From assembly GCF_015687175.1 (NCBI RefSeq), contig NZ_JADPQG010000010.1:94684-158683 (forward strand): a DNA stretch of 64,000 bases, given 5' to 3'. The notes beneath the pieces are model-generated. The model saw nothing but the letters and a program-made list of their open reading frames with translations. It was not told the origin of the DNA and searched no databases. Positions within the stretch are counted from its first letter, which is position 1, and every line of letters starts with the position of its first letter. Shown here piece by piece: positions 29,163-38,234 of the stretch. Position numbers and translations under genes: made by a program. Origin of the DNA: Reinekea sp. G2M2-21 (lineage in GTDB: Bacteria > Pseudomonadota > Gammaproteobacteria > Pseudomonadales > Natronospirillaceae).

Positions 29163-29581
29163 AATCAAAAGATCTTCTGGAGGATTTTCCTTTCCAAGGG
29201 GAGATCCCCTTGATCCGGCCTTCACCAGAGGTGAAGTCGTTAAAATCGAATCGAAGCCCATTTGGGCTTCGCTTTTAATCGATTTTAACCCCCCTTTTGT
29301 CGCCCACTTTGGTTTTCTTCCATAACGGACACTTTCTTCGAACGGTCGCTTGAGCGTGCATCCCTGCACGCGCGGCGCTTGCAAGGGCATCCATGCCCTT
29401 GAAACCGTTGCGATGCGTCCGTCATGTCAGCCAAAGCGGATGCGACGGATCGGTTATTTACGCCAGCCCTTGGTACTTGAATTTGGCGGTTGGTTTTATC
29501 TCTCGAGAAAGAGACTCATGCCACATTCTTCCCGTCTTTCAAACGACCTGTCGAAGACGAAATTGAGAAGTGTGATCAGTT
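29163..29581 (+). repeat. MITE-like element, copy B (about 420 bp, right end missing)
   Basis: Begins with AATCAAAAGATCTTCTGGAG and continues through the CCAAGGGGAGATCCCCTTG palindrome, the long TTAAAATCGA hairpin and the two GC-rich hairpins, with close identity to copy A over about 260 bp. The last part (about 29545-29580) matches a segment of copy C (ACGACCTGTCGAAGACGAAA) that copy A lacks. No second terminal repeat is found, so the copy is truncated. It has the same orientation as copy A. Confidence 0.75.
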
Positions 29582-29706
29582 ATTTGCAATGACGGCTGGA
29601 TTGTTAAAGGTCAAGCCCAAATCACCATGCCGGATTGGTTTATCACTACAAAGAACACACGGTTAAACCGGCTGCAGTGGTAAAACCCTGCGGGTAACGC
29701 TGCTCG

Positions 29707-30231
29707 CTAACGAACAATAAATCTCAACACTTCACCAAACGCCTCGTCATGGCGGGTGCCGGTAAATTCCGCACCAACGGATTCAATAACACGCCGGGAA
29801 GCCATATTGTCGACCCCACACGTAATAACCACCGGCCGTGCGGCCGTCTGATTCACGACCCAATGCAACATCGTTCGGGCAACGCCCTGGTTACGGGCAT
29901 CGGGTCTCACTTCATACCCAATGTGACCAATGATGTTATCAACAAACGCGTTGCTACCCAGCCGGAGCCGGATAGCCCCCTGTATCTGGCCACCCCGAAT
30001 GGCAAAAAAGGTTGCCTGTGGCAGGTAGCCTGCCGGTAACCCTATACCCTGAGCCGCATTAACCACGCTGAGCAAATACTCATCGCTGTCTTCCAGGGCT
30101 TCATCGTAGTGGTCGATGGCTGGGTCTGCCGAGCAGGCATTAATATAGTCACGGTAACATGCTGCGTGTGCAAAAGCCGCAGGCTCAACCACCAGCTCCC
30201 CGTTCATGGTGTGTCTTATCATTTGGCTCAA
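29707..30231 (-). CDS. GNAT-family N-acetyltransferase
   Basis: A 174-aa acetyltransferase. The acetyl-CoA loop is RPDARNQGVARTMLHWVVNQ, preceded by the strand IGHIGYEV; the C-terminal block VDNMASRRVIESVGAEF is typical of the RimJ/RimL-like branch. The TTG at 30231 has AGGGG six bases upstream and is kept; an ATG at 30222 is the alternative. It is divergent from the next GGDEF gene, with 104 bp between. Substrate unknown. Confidence 0.87.
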   Translation of the reverse strand: MSQMIRHTMNGELVVEPAAFAHAACYRDYINACSADPAIDHYDEALEDSDEYLLSVVNAAQGIGLPAGYLPQATFFAIRGGQIQGAIRLRLGSNAFVDNIIGHIGYEVRPDARNQGVARTMLHWVVNQTAARPVVITCGVDNMASRRVIESVGAEFTGTRHDEAFGEVLRFIVR

Positions 30232-30283
30232 AAATAACCCCTAAAATTAAGTCTATATAAAAAACAATGACGACTAATGGGTG

Positions 30284-30311
30284 TTGAGCTAGTCTACTTC
30301 CTATTCATAAT
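30284..30311 (+). promoter_or_regulatory. Possible sigma-70 promoter of the PAS-GGDEF gene
   Basis: TTGAGC and CATAAT are separated by 16 bp and end 24 bp before the ATG at 30336. The match to the consensus is moderate and the start site is inferred only. Confidence 0.35.
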
Positions 30312-30335
30312 GAGTACTCATTTAGATGTATATCT

Positions 30336-31853
30336 ATGCCTAGAACGGTTAAATTCCACAGGAACATTGCAATAGCCATTTTGAGCTACCTGATCATATT
30401 AGTCAGCGGTTGGCAGCTCATTTATGTGCCCAGTCAACAGTTGCAAGAAGTCTGGCTGGGAAATTCACACCTATTAAAGAACAAGTCGGTTGAAATCAGC
30501 CGGTTGACGAAGGAGTTCGGCTACACCGGCTTTATTCATCATTTCAAAAACTACCTTATTCGCCGCGAGCCGGTCTATTTGGATCAGGCTAAAACCTCAA
30601 TGGAAGCAACCCAGGCGGCGATCACCAACCTGGAAATGTTATTTAATGAGCCCCAGGACCTCAATGAGATCAGCAGCATTAAATCAACCTTTGCGCTTTA
30701 TCAAAAAGACATGCAATGGTTGCTCAACAATCTGGATCTGGCCAGCACCATGCCGATTTCAGAACTAGATGACTTACTGCGCGTAGACGATGAGCGTGCA
30801 CATATTGCCTTACTTAATTTGTACGACCGTAACGAAGCGTTATTAAGGGAGGCAGAGGCTGACAGTAAACACCAGTTCCAAATTCTAGTTTTGAAACTCG
30901 CAAGCTGGTTAATTTTCTTGTCTATTTTTTATTGGACCAGTGTTGGTTTTCTGTTGCGTTACAGCGCGCGCATGAAAACATACACCAACCATTTGTCTGC
31001 GATCAATGACGTTTCCCCTTCCGCCATGGTGATGATCGATCAGCGTGGCCGTATTCTGGGGGCAAACTTAAAGTTCCGTAAAATGTTTCTGGTGGGCAGC
31101 AATGCGCAACTCAAAAAGATGACCATTGAGGACTTCATCCCCGAACGGTTCCGACATCGGCATCAACATGATCGAATGGATTTTTTGAAGTCGAACCGCA
31201 TGAGTGCGATGGAAGATCGCGACAAAGAATTCTTTGGCCGACGCTTGGATGGCGAAGAATTTCCCGCCGAAATTTCCGTCGCGACCATCGAAGATGCCGG
31301 CGAACGCAAGGCTATTGCTATTATTCAGGATAGAACCCGGGAGCACTTTCTCACCGAACAGGCGAATACCGATTTCCTGACCAAAGCGCACAACCGCAAA
31401 TACGCGGAAGAACAGTTAGCGGATGAACTCTACCGGCATCACCGGTATCATAACCCGCTCTCGGTGTTGCTGATCGATGTTGACTATTTTAAAAAGATAA
31501 ACGACCAGTTCGGTCATGCAGCCGGCGATCAGGTCTTGATCACCGTCGTCAATCTGATTGAAGCCAACCTGCGCCAATCGGATACCTTATCTCGATGGGG
31601 GGGCGACGAATTTATCGTCTTTTTACCCAATACCGGAATTAAGGACGCCAACGAACTGGGGCAAAAATTAGTGAATCTGGTTGAACAACACTACCGCTCA
31701 TCAACCTTTCCGGTCACGCTGAGTATCGGCATTACCGAAGCCATAGACAATCAACACCCAAAGGACATTCTAAACGCCGCCGATGCAGCGCTCTATGTGG
31801 CCAAAGACAACGGTCGCAATCAATGCTCTGTTGTCTTCGAGGAAAACACTTAA
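30336..31853 (+). CDS. Membrane sensor PAS-GGDEF diguanylate cyclase
   Basis: A 505-aa inner-membrane protein. TM1 (about 9-28) is followed by a helical periplasmic sensor (about 30-185), TM2 (about 188-210), a PAS domain (about 215-335, with GRRLDGEEFPAEISVATIED) and a GGDEF domain (about 340-500). The signature SRWGGDEF, metal-binding LLIDVDYFKKIND and an inhibitory-site RQSD five residues upstream of GGDEF are all intact, so it should be an active, product-inhibited cyclase. The 3' end faces the DUF4442 gene with only 2 bp between. Ligand unknown. Confidence 0.93.
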   Translation: MPRTVKFHRNIAIAILSYLIILVSGWQLIYVPSQQLQEVWLGNSHLLKNKSVEISRLTKEFGYTGFIHHFKNYLIRREPVYLDQAKTSMEATQAAITNLEMLFNEPQDLNEISSIKSTFALYQKDMQWLLNNLDLASTMPISELDDLLRVDDERAHIALLNLYDRNEALLREAEADSKHQFQILVLKLASWLIFLSIFYWTSVGFLLRYSARMKTYTNHLSAINDVSPSAMVMIDQRGRILGANLKFRKMFLVGSNAQLKKMTIEDFIPERFRHRHQHDRMDFLKSNRMSAMEDRDKEFFGRRLDGEEFPAEISVATIEDAGERKAIAIIQDRTREHFLTEQANTDFLTKAHNRKYAEEQLADELYRHHRYHNPLSVLLIDVDYFKKINDQFGHAAGDQVLITVVNLIEANLRQSDTLSRWGGDEFIVFLPNTGIKDANELGQKLVNLVEQHYRSSTFPVTLSIGITEAIDNQHPKDILNAADAALYVAKDNGRNQCSVVFEENT

Positions 31854-31855
31854 TC

Positions 31856-32326
31856 TTACTTGGCGGGTTTCTCCGACACCCACAACCGAATCACTCCGTC
31901 GACCACTACAGTGCCATGCAGATCAACCGCCCGCACGGGCACGTTTAAATCACCTGCTTGCCAATCTGCGGCGTCGACTTTCGCCTCAGCAATCAAGTCG
32001 GTGGTCGATTTCGCCAAGTAGTTCACATCCATACCTTTGGGCAACCAACGCAAATGCTTTGGAATGGAGGCTTCCGCCATCGCACCCATCGCCATTTCCA
32101 ATGCGTTACATACCGCTATGGCGTGCACAGTACCAATGTGATTTTCAACCGCTTTTCGTTTCGGTAGTTTCACCTGACAAAAATTTTCTTCCAGTGTCAG
32201 GATCTGTGGTTTGATCGTTTTGAAATAGGGCGCTTTGGCCGCAAACACTTTGCTGAACAGCGCCTGTCCGAATGGCAGTTTCTGAAAACGGTGTTGCAGT
32301 GCAAGCAGATAGTTGGTGTGGCTCAT
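31856..32326 (-). CDS. DUF4442 hotdog-fold protein, probable acyl-thioesterase
   Basis: A 156-aa protein that resembles the DUF4442 branch of the hotdog superfamily. Typical parts are LPKRKAVENHIGTVHAIAVCN (the central helix region with a His and Asn) and LPKGMDVNYLAKSTTDL. It probably hydrolyses an acyl-CoA or acyl-ACP ester, but the natural substrate is unknown. It lies 18 bp after the VWA gene and is probably the last member of a four-gene operon that also starts with a thioesterase. Confidence 0.82.
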   Translation of the reverse strand: MSHTNYLLALQHRFQKLPFGQALFSKVFAAKAPYFKTIKPQILTLEENFCQVKLPKRKAVENHIGTVHAIAVCNALEMAMGAMAEASIPKHLRWLPKGMDVNYLAKSTTDLIAEAKVDAADWQAGDLNVPVRAVDLHGTVVVDGVIRLWVSEKPAK

Positions 32327-32344
32327 GGTGGTCTCTCGTTATGG

Positions 32345-33514
32345 TTATAAGATTTTTATGGCGCTCTGCAGCCCCTGCACGGTTAACGGAAACATTCGGG
32401 ACTCAATCAACTCCTCAATAATGCCGATGCTCTGCACCCATTTCCATTGTTCCTGCGGGGTCGGATTCAACCAGGCAACCTTACTGAAGTGATCGGTGAC
32501 TTTCTTGAACCAGTAGGAACCAGGTTGTTCGTTAATAAAGTCGATACTGCCGTACGCCGATAAAATTTCGTAGGGCGACATCGCCGCATCCCCCACAATA
32601 ATGACCTTGTAGTCACTGCCGTACTTGTGCAGTAAATCAAACAATGGAATAACGGATTCGCGTTGCAGTCGATTGTCTTGCCACAGATGGTCGTAAATAA
32701 AATTGTGAAAGTAATAAGTTTCCAGATGCTTGAACTCGCTCTTACAGGCACTGAACAACTCTTCACTGGCGCGGACGTGATAATCCATCGAACCGCCAAC
32801 GTCGAGCAACAACAACACTTTCACGGCGTTGTGCCGTTCCGGCCGCAGTTTAACATCCAATAGCCCGGCATTGCGTGCGGTTGAGGCGATGGTGTCTTCC
32901 AGGTCCAATTCCTCGCTGGAACCGGTTCGGGCAAACCGACGCAACGCGCGCAGCGCTACCTTAAGGTTACGGGTACCCAGTTCTAACTGGTCGTCCAGAT
33001 TTTTATACTGCCGTTGTTCCCAGACCTTCAACGCTTTGCCATGACGACCCGGTCCACCGATACGAATACCTTCTGGATTGTAACCACTGTGACCAAATGG
33101 ACTGGTGCCTCCGGTACCGATCCACTTACTGCCACCTTCGTGACGTTCTTTCTGTTCTTCCAGTCGCTGCTTTAAGGTTTCCAACAATTTATCGAGCCCA
33201 CCCAGAGCTTCCAACTGGGCTTTTTCTTCGTCGGTTAACTGATTCAGCAAAGCGTTGTTCAGCCAGTCTTCCGGCAATGTCTCCGGGAACGGATCTGGCA
33301 GTGCGCGGATGCCTTTAAAAAAATCAGCAAAGGCACGGTCAAACCGATCGTACTGACTTTCGTCTTTCACCAGAGCCGTGCGCGCCAGCAAATAAAAGTC
33401 ATCCAATGTGGTTGGGATGAGATCCCGTGCCATCAGATCGACCAAATCCAGCCATTCGGTAATACTGACTTTCACATGGGCGTTTTTTAAATGCTGTAAA
33501 AAGCCGACCAACAT
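32345..33514 (-). CDS. CoxE-like VWA-domain protein
   Basis: A 389-aa cytoplasmic protein. The N-terminal half is helical and polar, with a glycine-rich stretch near residues 127-160. The C-terminal half is a von Willebrand A domain with the metal-site motif LLLDVGGSM: Asp238, Gly240 and Ser242, where a classical MIDAS has DxSxS. It lies 2 bp after a MoxR-type AAA+ ATPase; MoxR-VWA pairs work as chaperones that insert cofactors or activate enzyme complexes. The client here is unknown; flanking genes encode two thioesterase-like proteins. Confidence 0.9.
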   Translation of the reverse strand: MLVGFLQHLKNAHVKVSITEWLDLVDLMARDLIPTTLDDFYLLARTALVKDESQYDRFDRAFADFFKGIRALPDPFPETLPEDWLNNALLNQLTDEEKAQLEALGGLDKLLETLKQRLEEQKERHEGGSKWIGTGGTSPFGHSGYNPEGIRIGGPGRHGKALKVWEQRQYKNLDDQLELGTRNLKVALRALRRFARTGSSEELDLEDTIASTARNAGLLDVKLRPERHNAVKVLLLLDVGGSMDYHVRASEELFSACKSEFKHLETYYFHNFIYDHLWQDNRLQRESVIPLFDLLHKYGSDYKVIIVGDAAMSPYEILSAYGSIDFINEQPGSYWFKKVTDHFSKVAWLNPTPQEQWKWVQSIGIIEELIESRMFPLTVQGLQSAIKIL

Positions 33515-33516
33515 AA

Positions 33517-34362
33517 TTACGACTCTTTACGGCGGGACATAAAGGCCAATCGTTCCAGTAAATGTACATCCTGTTCGTTTTTAATCAGCGCACCAAACAA
33601 CGGCGGTAACGCTTGTTTGATATCGCCATCGGCCAACTGTTCAGCGGACAGTTCATCACTGACCAGCAGTTTTAGCCAATCGATCAATTCTGACGTGGAC
33701 GGACGTTTTTTCAATCCATTCAAACTGCGAATGTCAAAAAAAACTTCCAGGGCGTTGCGCACCAGGTCGCGTTGAACATCCGGGTGATGCACATCCACAA
33801 TAGCTTTCAGGGTGTCGTAATCCGGAAAGTTGATGTAGTGGAAGAAGCAACGGCGCAGAAACGCGTCCGGTAATTCTTTTTCATTATTGGACGTAATCAA
33901 CACGATCGGGCGTTGCTGTGCCTTGATGGTCTCGCCAGTTTCATATACGTGAAACTCCATGCGATCCAGTTCCACCAGCAGATCGTTGGGGAATTCAATA
34001 TCAGCCTTATCAATTTCATCGATCAACAGAACCGCGCGCTGCTCACTGGCAAAGGCCTCCCAAAGCTTGCCGCGCTTAATGTAATTGCGGATGTCATGCA
34101 CCCGATCGTTGCCCAATTGACTATCGCGCAGACGGGTCACAGCGTCGTATTCATACAACCCCTGCTGAGCTTTGGTGGTCGACTTAATGTGCCATTGAAT
34201 CAGGGGCGCCCCCAAGGCACGGGCGATCTCTTCCGCCAGCTGCGTTTTACCTGTGCCCGGTTCGCCTTTCACCAGCAGGGGCCGCTGTAACGTGATGGCG
34301 GCGTTTACCGCCAGCTGCAACTCATCGGATGCGATGTAGCGTTCTGTTCCGCTAAATTTCAT
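33517..34362 (-). CDS. MoxR-family AAA+ ATPase
   Basis: A 281-aa AAA+ ATPase of the MoxR type. It has Walker A VKGEPGTGKTQLAEE, Walker B AVLLIDEIDKAD, sensor 1 region VLITSNNEKELPDAF and an arginine-finger block RRCFFHYINF. It is coupled to the downstream VWA gene (2-bp gap). Family members remodel partner proteins together with the VWA protein. AGAGCGAC before the ATG gives a moderate ribosome site. Confidence 0.94.
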   Translation of the reverse strand: MKFSGTERYIASDELQLAVNAAITLQRPLLVKGEPGTGKTQLAEEIARALGAPLIQWHIKSTTKAQQGLYEYDAVTRLRDSQLGNDRVHDIRNYIKRGKLWEAFASEQRAVLLIDEIDKADIEFPNDLLVELDRMEFHVYETGETIKAQQRPIVLITSNNEKELPDAFLRRCFFHYINFPDYDTLKAIVDVHHPDVQRDLVRNALEVFFDIRSLNGLKKRPSTSELIDWLKLLVSDELSAEQLADGDIKQALPPLFGALIKNEQDVHLLERLAFMSRRKES

Positions 34363-34385
34363 GTGTCGCTCTCTTGTCGTCAGGT

Positions 34386-35189
34386 TCAGTCAAAAACGGT
34401 CACCAACTGTCGCGACAACGCGATCAGGGTACCGTCTTCTGTATATACTTTGGCCTCAGTATGGCCGTAACCGTCTGCGGCCTGCTGGGTAATACAGTCG
34501 TAGTGCAGCCACTGCCTGGGTTCAATGACCGGATGTGGATGCAAAAACTCCACGTTCCAGCTTAGCGTACTGGCTGGTGCTGGCCACTTCAGCATTTGCA
34601 GTACCGTGGGCGGCCAGACGTCGATCAGGGCAATCAGGTGCGCGTCAGTCATCTTGGCGGGCGCATCGGTAAAGCGCATCCATCCGCGGTAGGCAGCGTT
34701 TTTCTTGCCAGTAAAGGGCATCCCACCCTGCTCTATGCGCAGGTCAATGTGCCGGTGGAACTTGGGGGTCACTTTGGGAATCTGCGGTATCCAGTTTGCT
34801 TTCTCCGGCGCGGATTGCAGCGTCTGCGGGGCGGGGCGTACGGCAACTTTGGACACCCGATCATTACCAAAGGCCGCCATTGCCTGCACAGCAACCTGAC
34901 CGTTCTGGATCAATTGGCATTGCATCTGAGTCACATTTTTACCGTCACGCAAGTGGGTCACGACAATGTCGAATGCCTCATCCGTCAACAACGGTCCCAC
35001 AAACTGAACCGTCTGCACCCGCATATCGCGCTCATCGCCCAGTTCCGCGGTCATGGCATGGTTGGCAAGCGCTGCCGTCAAACCGCCAAAGGCTGTCCTG
35101 CCCTGCCCCCAGGAGCCCGGTACGACCAATGACACGTCGTGCTTTGCCGCGCCCAGCAGTTCGTCGATATGCATCGTTTTTGTTCTCAT
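34386..35189 (-). CDS. Double-hotdog acyl-CoA thioesterase (TesB-like)
   Basis: A 267-aa protein with two hotdog repeats. The N-terminal repeat has WGQGRTAFGGLTAALANHAM and the C-terminal repeat has APASTLSWNVEFLHPHP. The pattern fits the thioesterase family related to acyl-CoA thioesterase II. It is first in an operon with MoxR (23-bp gap), VWA and DUF4442 genes. Two ATGs (35189 and 35174) are possible starts. Likely role: hydrolysis of acyl-CoA; chain-length preference unknown. Confidence 0.85.
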   Translation of the reverse strand: MRTKTMHIDELLGAAKHDVSLVVPGSWGQGRTAFGGLTAALANHAMTAELGDERDMRVQTVQFVGPLLTDEAFDIVVTHLRDGKNVTQMQCQLIQNGQVAVQAMAAFGNDRVSKVAVRPAPQTLQSAPEKANWIPQIPKVTPKFHRHIDLRIEQGGMPFTGKKNAAYRGWMRFTDAPAKMTDAHLIALIDVWPPTVLQMLKWPAPASTLSWNVEFLHPHPVIEPRQWLHYDCITQQAADGYGHTEAKVYTEDGTLIALSRQLVTVFD

Positions 35190-35282
35190 TCGGTAGATTC
35201 AGCACAGAAGAGTATTCAAACGATCGTTTGAATGGAAGTATTGTTAACGAAAAGTTAACAGCGCAGGGTCAGAAACGATGAA

Positions 35283-36515
35283 TCAGGAACGGATCATGTA
35301 ATGTTCTGCCGGTAGAGACATTTCAAAACTGGCGCCTTGCCCGAATCGGGACTCAATAAGACGAATCTCACCACCCAGTTTCCGCGTCACTAAACTGTAA
35401 ACCAGCGCTAGGCCCAAACCATGGCGACTGCCCATGGTAGAAGAGTAAAACGCTTCAAAAATTCTGCTTGCCATCTCAGGATCGACCCCATGGCCATTAT
35501 CGGAAAACACCAGTATAAAGCGACCATCCTCGAAAGCACTGTCGATGCGCAATGTTCCATGGCTTCGGTCATAAAACCCATGTTGGATCGCGTTCTCACA
35601 GAAGACGGAGATCACCTGCATCCAGGTGTTCGGGTTCGCAAACGCGTGCAGATCCGGGTCGATCTGAATATCCAGATCAAGGCTGATGCCCTTATCATTT
35701 TCACTGAACAGTCGCACAGCATCGGTAATGATGGGTTGAAAACGAAACTGGACCTCATCAGCGTCGGTCTGATCTGACACCATAAATTTGACGTTTTTAA
35801 TCAAACGGTTGGCTTTGACAACACTCTTATCGATGACGTGCATCGCTTCCATGGCCTCTGTCATAGCACTGACCAGATCACTTTCGCGCAGTGACTTGTC
35901 GCGCAACTTTACCAAGGTTTCATTGAGAATTTTTTCAACGGTGGTGGACGAAGTCCGGATATTGCCCAGCGGGGTGTTCAGCTGGTGCGAGACGCCGGCC
36001 AGTAATTGGGTGAGCGCGGATTGTTTCTCACGTTCTATCGTCAGCCCCTGCACACGCTCCAATTCGCTGCGCGCTTCGTGTTCGGCAGCGGCTATTTCTT
36101 CGTATTTCTGTTTCAGTTCCACTTCGTCGGTGATGTCGATCAGCACCGTCATCACGCAGTAACCGTCGTCGCCGTATTTTAAGCGACGGTCTTGGATACG
36201 CACCCAGATACCCGTGCCGTCAACTCGTTGAGTTTTCAGCGTTAACGTGTCGCCCATGCCCGTGCGGATAATTTGCTGATAACGTTTGATTGCCAGGTCA
36301 CGTGCATCTTCGGGTATGAGATCCATAATCGAACCGAGCTTCAGGAACTGCTCGGTACTGTCAAAACCGTAAAGACGTGCGTAGTCCTTCGTCACAAAAA
36401 TAGGACGGAAATCTTTATGGATTTGTAGAATGACACCCGAAAGCCCACTGATCGCCTCGATAAGCTCAGTCGCCGAAAGTTCGTTAAATTCCATAGGGTA
36501 AGACAGCTGCTCCAA
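35283..36515 (-). CDS. Soluble PAS sensor histidine kinase
   Basis: A 410-aa kinase without membrane segments. A PAS domain (about 15-130) is followed by a coiled coil (about 130-165), HisKA with phospho-acceptor His177 in GVSHQLNTPLGNI, and an ATPase domain (N box CENAIQHGF, G1 FSDNGHGVDP, G2 SRHGLGLALVYS). No response regulator is adjacent, so it is an orphan kinase. The H box is the same LNTPxG type as in the kinase at 17293-19179. The start may be TTG 36515 or ATG 36494; neither has a strong ribosome site. Confidence 0.9.
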   Translation of the reverse strand: MEQLSYPMEFNELSATELIEAISGLSGVILQIHKDFRPIFVTKDYARLYGFDSTEQFLKLGSIMDLIPEDARDLAIKRYQQIIRTGMGDTLTLKTQRVDGTGIWVRIQDRRLKYGDDGYCVMTVLIDITDEVELKQKYEEIAAAEHEARSELERVQGLTIEREKQSALTQLLAGVSHQLNTPLGNIRTSSTTVEKILNETLVKLRDKSLRESDLVSAMTEAMEAMHVIDKSVVKANRLIKNVKFMVSDQTDADEVQFRFQPIITDAVRLFSENDKGISLDLDIQIDPDLHAFANPNTWMQVISVFCENAIQHGFYDRSHGTLRIDSAFEDGRFILVFSDNGHGVDPEMASRIFEAFYSSTMGSRHGLGLALVYSLVTRKLGGEIRLIESRFGQGASFEMSLPAEHYMIRS

Positions 36516-36718
36516 GTAACCATAGCCCTGACCATGTTTTAAGACTAGCTCATAACCGGTCCATTACCATTTTTTCGCGGTTCAGATTCCTGATGTGCGC
36601 CGGTTGCAAAAAGACCACCGTTATGGGAAAACAACGGCTTATTTTATTAGCAACTGGTTATTCAAAGGCGGACGGTTTCACGATCGGTAGTTCCACAACC
36701 AACATTCAAGGATGCACG

Positions 36719-37348
36719 ATGGAAAATACACTGATATTACATAGCTTTGGCACAAACGACCGTTCAGGAAAAGTACGTTGGCTTGCCCATGAACTTGGAT
36801 TACCAATCACCGAACAGAAAGTGGCCTTTGGCGCACAACGCCAATACCCCTACCGCGATCTGAACCCCTTTGCAGCCGTTCCCACGGTGCAATGGCGCGG
36901 CCAGACATTAATCGAATCCGAAGCCATCCTGACCTATATTGCTGAGCAGTATCCAGAGCAACAGCTTATTGTGTTACCAACGGAGCCGTCGCGAGCAGAC
37001 TTCCTGCAATGGCAGGCGATCAGTTGCACAACGCTGGAAGCCAAACTTGTTGAATACACCCTGGCGGCTGCCGGTATATTGCCCGCTGAAATTCAACCTC
37101 TGACCGAGAAAACTCTGCGCTTTAAACTGCGCATTGTGACCGAGCGTCTGCCTCAACAGGGTTTTCTGGTGGCCGATCGATTCACGGTGGCGGATATTCA
37201 TCTGGCTTACAGCCTGCGGTTGGCCGTCTCCAGCAAACTGCTGGACTGGTCCGATGTTGCGCACTACCTGGAGCCGCTGATGACGCGACCGGCTGCGCAA
37301 CAGGCTGAATTTTTCGGCAGCATTCAACGCCACGCTGTCCCCTCCTGA
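36719..37348 (+). CDS. Glutathione S-transferase family protein
   Basis: A 209-aa GST. The N-terminal thioredoxin fold carries SGKVRWLAHELGLP, the glutathione-site cis-proline in FAAVPTVQWRG and the ESEAILTYIAEQYP block. The C-terminal all-helical domain has FTVADIHLAYSLRLA. I chose the ATG at 36719 (AAGGA upstream) because the fold starts there; an in-frame start at 36593 would add 42 unrelated residues. Substrate unknown. Confidence 0.9.
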   Translation: MENTLILHSFGTNDRSGKVRWLAHELGLPITEQKVAFGAQRQYPYRDLNPFAAVPTVQWRGQTLIESEAILTYIAEQYPEQQLIVLPTEPSRADFLQWQAISCTTLEAKLVEYTLAAAGILPAEIQPLTEKTLRFKLRIVTERLPQQGFLVADRFTVADIHLAYSLRLAVSSKLLDWSDVAHYLEPLMTRPAAQQAEFFGSIQRHAVPS

Positions 37349-37407
37349 CAAGAATTGACAGTAGCGACCCATACACTGAACGGATTTCAAACAGGGAAAT
37401 GTGTTCT

Positions 37408-37791
37408 ATGTCTGCACCCAAGGTAGCGTCCATCCCCGCAGCGCTTGAATCTGTCACTTTTGAGCCCAATCGCGTCCCCAGCTTGAATGGGGTACCTGAC
37501 GCTTTTGCGCCGTTAGGCGAATACCGCCAGGGGAAGATTTGGGTTGGACACTATGCCGGTTACAGTGAATGGGAACGCCACCCGATGGGCGATGAATTGC
37601 TGCAGGTGATCGACGGCGAAACCACACTGGTTTTGTGGCTGGACAAAACAGAGCATCGGCAGACGCTCACCACCGGTGACCTGTTCGTCGTTCCAGCAAA
37701 CGTATGGCATCGGTTTGAAACACCAAATAGCGTGAAGATATTGACCATTACCCCACAACCCTCGGACCACCAGCTTGAACAACCCGAGTGA
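37408..37791 (+). CDS. Cupin-domain protein
   Basis: A 127-aa single-cupin protein. Cupin motif 1 is HPMGDELLQVIDGE (metal-site Glu and neighbouring His), and motif 2 is GDLFVVPANVWHRFE (His). The ATG at 37408 is preferred to one at 37399, because AGGGA lies ten bases before the former and only two before the latter. It overlaps the next gene by 17 bp, so the two are coupled. Enzymatic or binding role not predictable. Confidence 0.82.
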   Translation: MSAPKVASIPAALESVTFEPNRVPSLNGVPDAFAPLGEYRQGKIWVGHYAGYSEWERHPMGDELLQVIDGETTLVLWLDKTEHRQTLTTGDLFVVPANVWHRFETPNSVKILTITPQPSDHQLEQPE

Positions 37792-38185
37792 GTTTCATAG
37801 CGTCATCACGGGCTACCCAAGCGCCGCGCAGGCTGCATTGTCGCGTCTGCGTGGCTTAATCCTGAATGTTGCGGACCAAGCCAATGTTCACGACCTCACC
37901 GAAACTTTGAAATGGGGTGAGCCCAGCTTTCAGTGCAAAAGCGGCAGCACCCTACGCATCGACTGGAAGCCCAAATACCCCGACAGTGTATCTTTGTTCG
38001 TAAACTGTAAAACCTCGCTGATCGACACCATCCGTGAACGGTATCCTGATGCACTGGAGACGGTCGGCAGCCGCGAAGTGCGCTTACCACTAGACCAGGA
38101 ATGGCAAGCAGACGCACTGGATCACCTGATCCGGCTGACCTTAACCTACCACCGGGTTAAACACTTACCGCTACTTGGTGCATAA
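37775..38185 (+). CDS. DUF1801 domain protein
   Basis: A 136-aa cytoplasmic protein of the DUF1801/YdhG-like group. Typical pieces are LTETLKWGEPSFQ near the N-terminal third and TLRIDWKPKYPDSVSLFVNC in the middle. No function is established for the family. It starts inside the cupin gene (17-bp overlap) and is probably translated with it. Confidence 0.8.
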   Translation: MNNPSEFHSVITGYPSAAQAALSRLRGLILNVADQANVHDLTETLKWGEPSFQCKSGSTLRIDWKPKYPDSVSLFVNCKTSLIDTIRERYPDALETVGSREVRLPLDQEWQADALDHLIRLTLTYHRVKHLPLLGA

Positions 38186-38234
38186 TGGCCGCTGAACCCA
38201 TGTCCTGTTAAACAGACAAAAGGCTTTGCACACC

